Source of the DNA: Salinilacustrithrix flava
GTDB taxonomy: Bacteria; Actinomycetota; Acidimicrobiia; Acidimicrobiales; Salinilacustritrichaceae
Length of the DNA stretch: 64,000 nt
Reading direction: 5' to 3'
NCBI RefSeq assembly: GCF_041228405.1
Contig: NZ_CP133888.1
Span: forward strand, 2,976,001-3,040,000
Both the position numbers and the translations under genes were made by a program. Below are positions 63,687 to 64,000 of this stretch, piece by piece. The notes beneath the pieces are model-generated. The model did no database searches and was not told the DNA's origin. It was given only the letters and a program-made list of their open reading frames with translations. Within the stretch, counting starts at the first letter, position 1; each line of letters begins with the position of its first letter.

Positions 63687-64000
63687 TCAGCCGTGCTCGG
63701 CGAGCACCTCGGCTGCCAGCTGCGGCCAGGCGTCGATCGCCCACGGGCCGAACTCCCGGTCGGTGAGCACGACGAGGCCCACCTCGACGTCGGGGTCCCA
63801 CCACAGGAAGGTGCCGGCCCGCCCGAAGTGGCCCCACGTCTCGGGGCTGTTGGTCGGCGCGGTCCAGTGCGGATCCTTCGTGCCACGCACCTCCACGCCG
63901 AGCCCCCACGGGTTCGGGTCCTGGGCGCCGTAGCCGGGGAGCACGCCGGCGAGGTCGGGGAAGGCCGGCGTCGTCATCGCCGCGATGGAACCCGGCGCGA
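63687..64000 (-). CDS. Serine hydrolase (class C beta-lactamase-like), C-terminal part
   Basis: The frame runs off the window's right edge, so the N-terminus and catalytic Ser-x-x-Lys are not visible. The readable 104 residues include GVLPGYGAQDPNPWGLGVEVRG, GHFGRAGTFLWWDPDVEVGLVVLTDREFG and a C-terminal helix. The HFGRAGT-like segment matches the KTG-type (His-x-Gly) motif of class C beta-lactamases and D-alanyl-D-alanine carboxypeptidases. It is convergent with the AAA ATPase gene. Confidence 0.7.
   Translation of the reverse strand, partial: APGSIAAMTTPAFPDLAGVLPGYGAQDPNPWGLGVEVRGTKDPHWTAPTNSPETWGHFGRAGTFLWWDPDVEVGLVVLTDREFGPWAIDAWPQLAAEVLAEHG

Overview
The window reads as one chromosomal stretch of a high-G+C actinobacterium. 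The uniformly GC-rich third codon positions, frequent GTG starts, TAnnnT-type promoter elements, a fused PutA, a DUF4214 surface protein and an SCO6745-family protein all fit Actinomycetota. An Acidimicrobiia-type lineage is my best guess. That placement is inference from gene content, and no rRNA is present to confirm it.

Layout. 1-13 kb is a conserved informational block: the 3' end of recO, an RDD membrane protein, glyS, a PknB-type kinase, a lipoprotein, an unusual multi-pass membrane protein, then dnaG-rpoD (overlapping by 8 bp), tRNA-Asn, small hypotheticals, a DUF4214/metzincin surface protein and tRNA-Met. 13-20 kb holds an SCO6745/AhpD-like pair with a TetR regulator, a divergent Lrp-LysE pair, and fused PutA. 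20-24 kb has a tnpB-only (IS605/IS1341-type) element, a YbaK-like deacylase with a tiny C2H2 zinc-finger gene, an inositol-phosphatase-like gene and a Nudix gene. 24-32 kb is a stress-like block: two P2-type cation ATPases, an alternative sigma-70, a tandem universal stress protein and tRNA-Val. It also contains a T-arm-less tRNA-Val-like gene next to a 28-bp direct repeat that brackets the second ATPase. 32-37.6 kb is an accessory island starting just after tRNA-Val: a DDE transposase coupled to an integrase remnant, a frameshifted gene, and an ECF sigma factor with a membrane META-domain partner. 38-47 kb has redox and sulfur genes: DoxX-like, NDH-like, Dps, a renalase-like oxidase, DUF2071, a CBS-CGS-peptidase operon and two DUF202 proteins. 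47.5-49.25 kb is an intact IS1182-family element. 49-64 kb contains thiolase, a two-gene molybdoenzyme operon (fused FeS/NrfD plus catalytic subunit), PhoU, SDR, MsrA, LmbE, a degenerate metallo-beta-lactamase-fold protein with a GNAT, an acyl-CoA dehydrogenase, an AAA ATPase and a partial serine hydrolase.

How it works together. Replication and transcription initiation (dnaG-rpoD), transsulfuration (CBS to CGS), proline catabolism (PutA), oxidative defence (Dps, MsrA, AhpD-like) and beta-oxidation-type enzymes (thiolase, acyl-CoA dehydrogenase) are ordinary chromosomal functions.

The most unusual signals are: (1) the T-armless tRNA-Val-like gene with a compensated anticodon stem and its 28-bp repeat; (2) the IS1182 copy inserted exactly in a CTAG that held the overlapping stop codons of two convergent genes, an arrangement still intact at two other loci here; (3) a repeated -10 hexamer six bases from many start codons, implying common leaderless transcription; (4) an internal D-W-H-G-D-H repeat in an unrecognised membrane protein; (5) a molybdoenzyme whose usual protein ligand position appears to be glycine. 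No CRISPR array, rRNA, phage or complete integrative element was seen.
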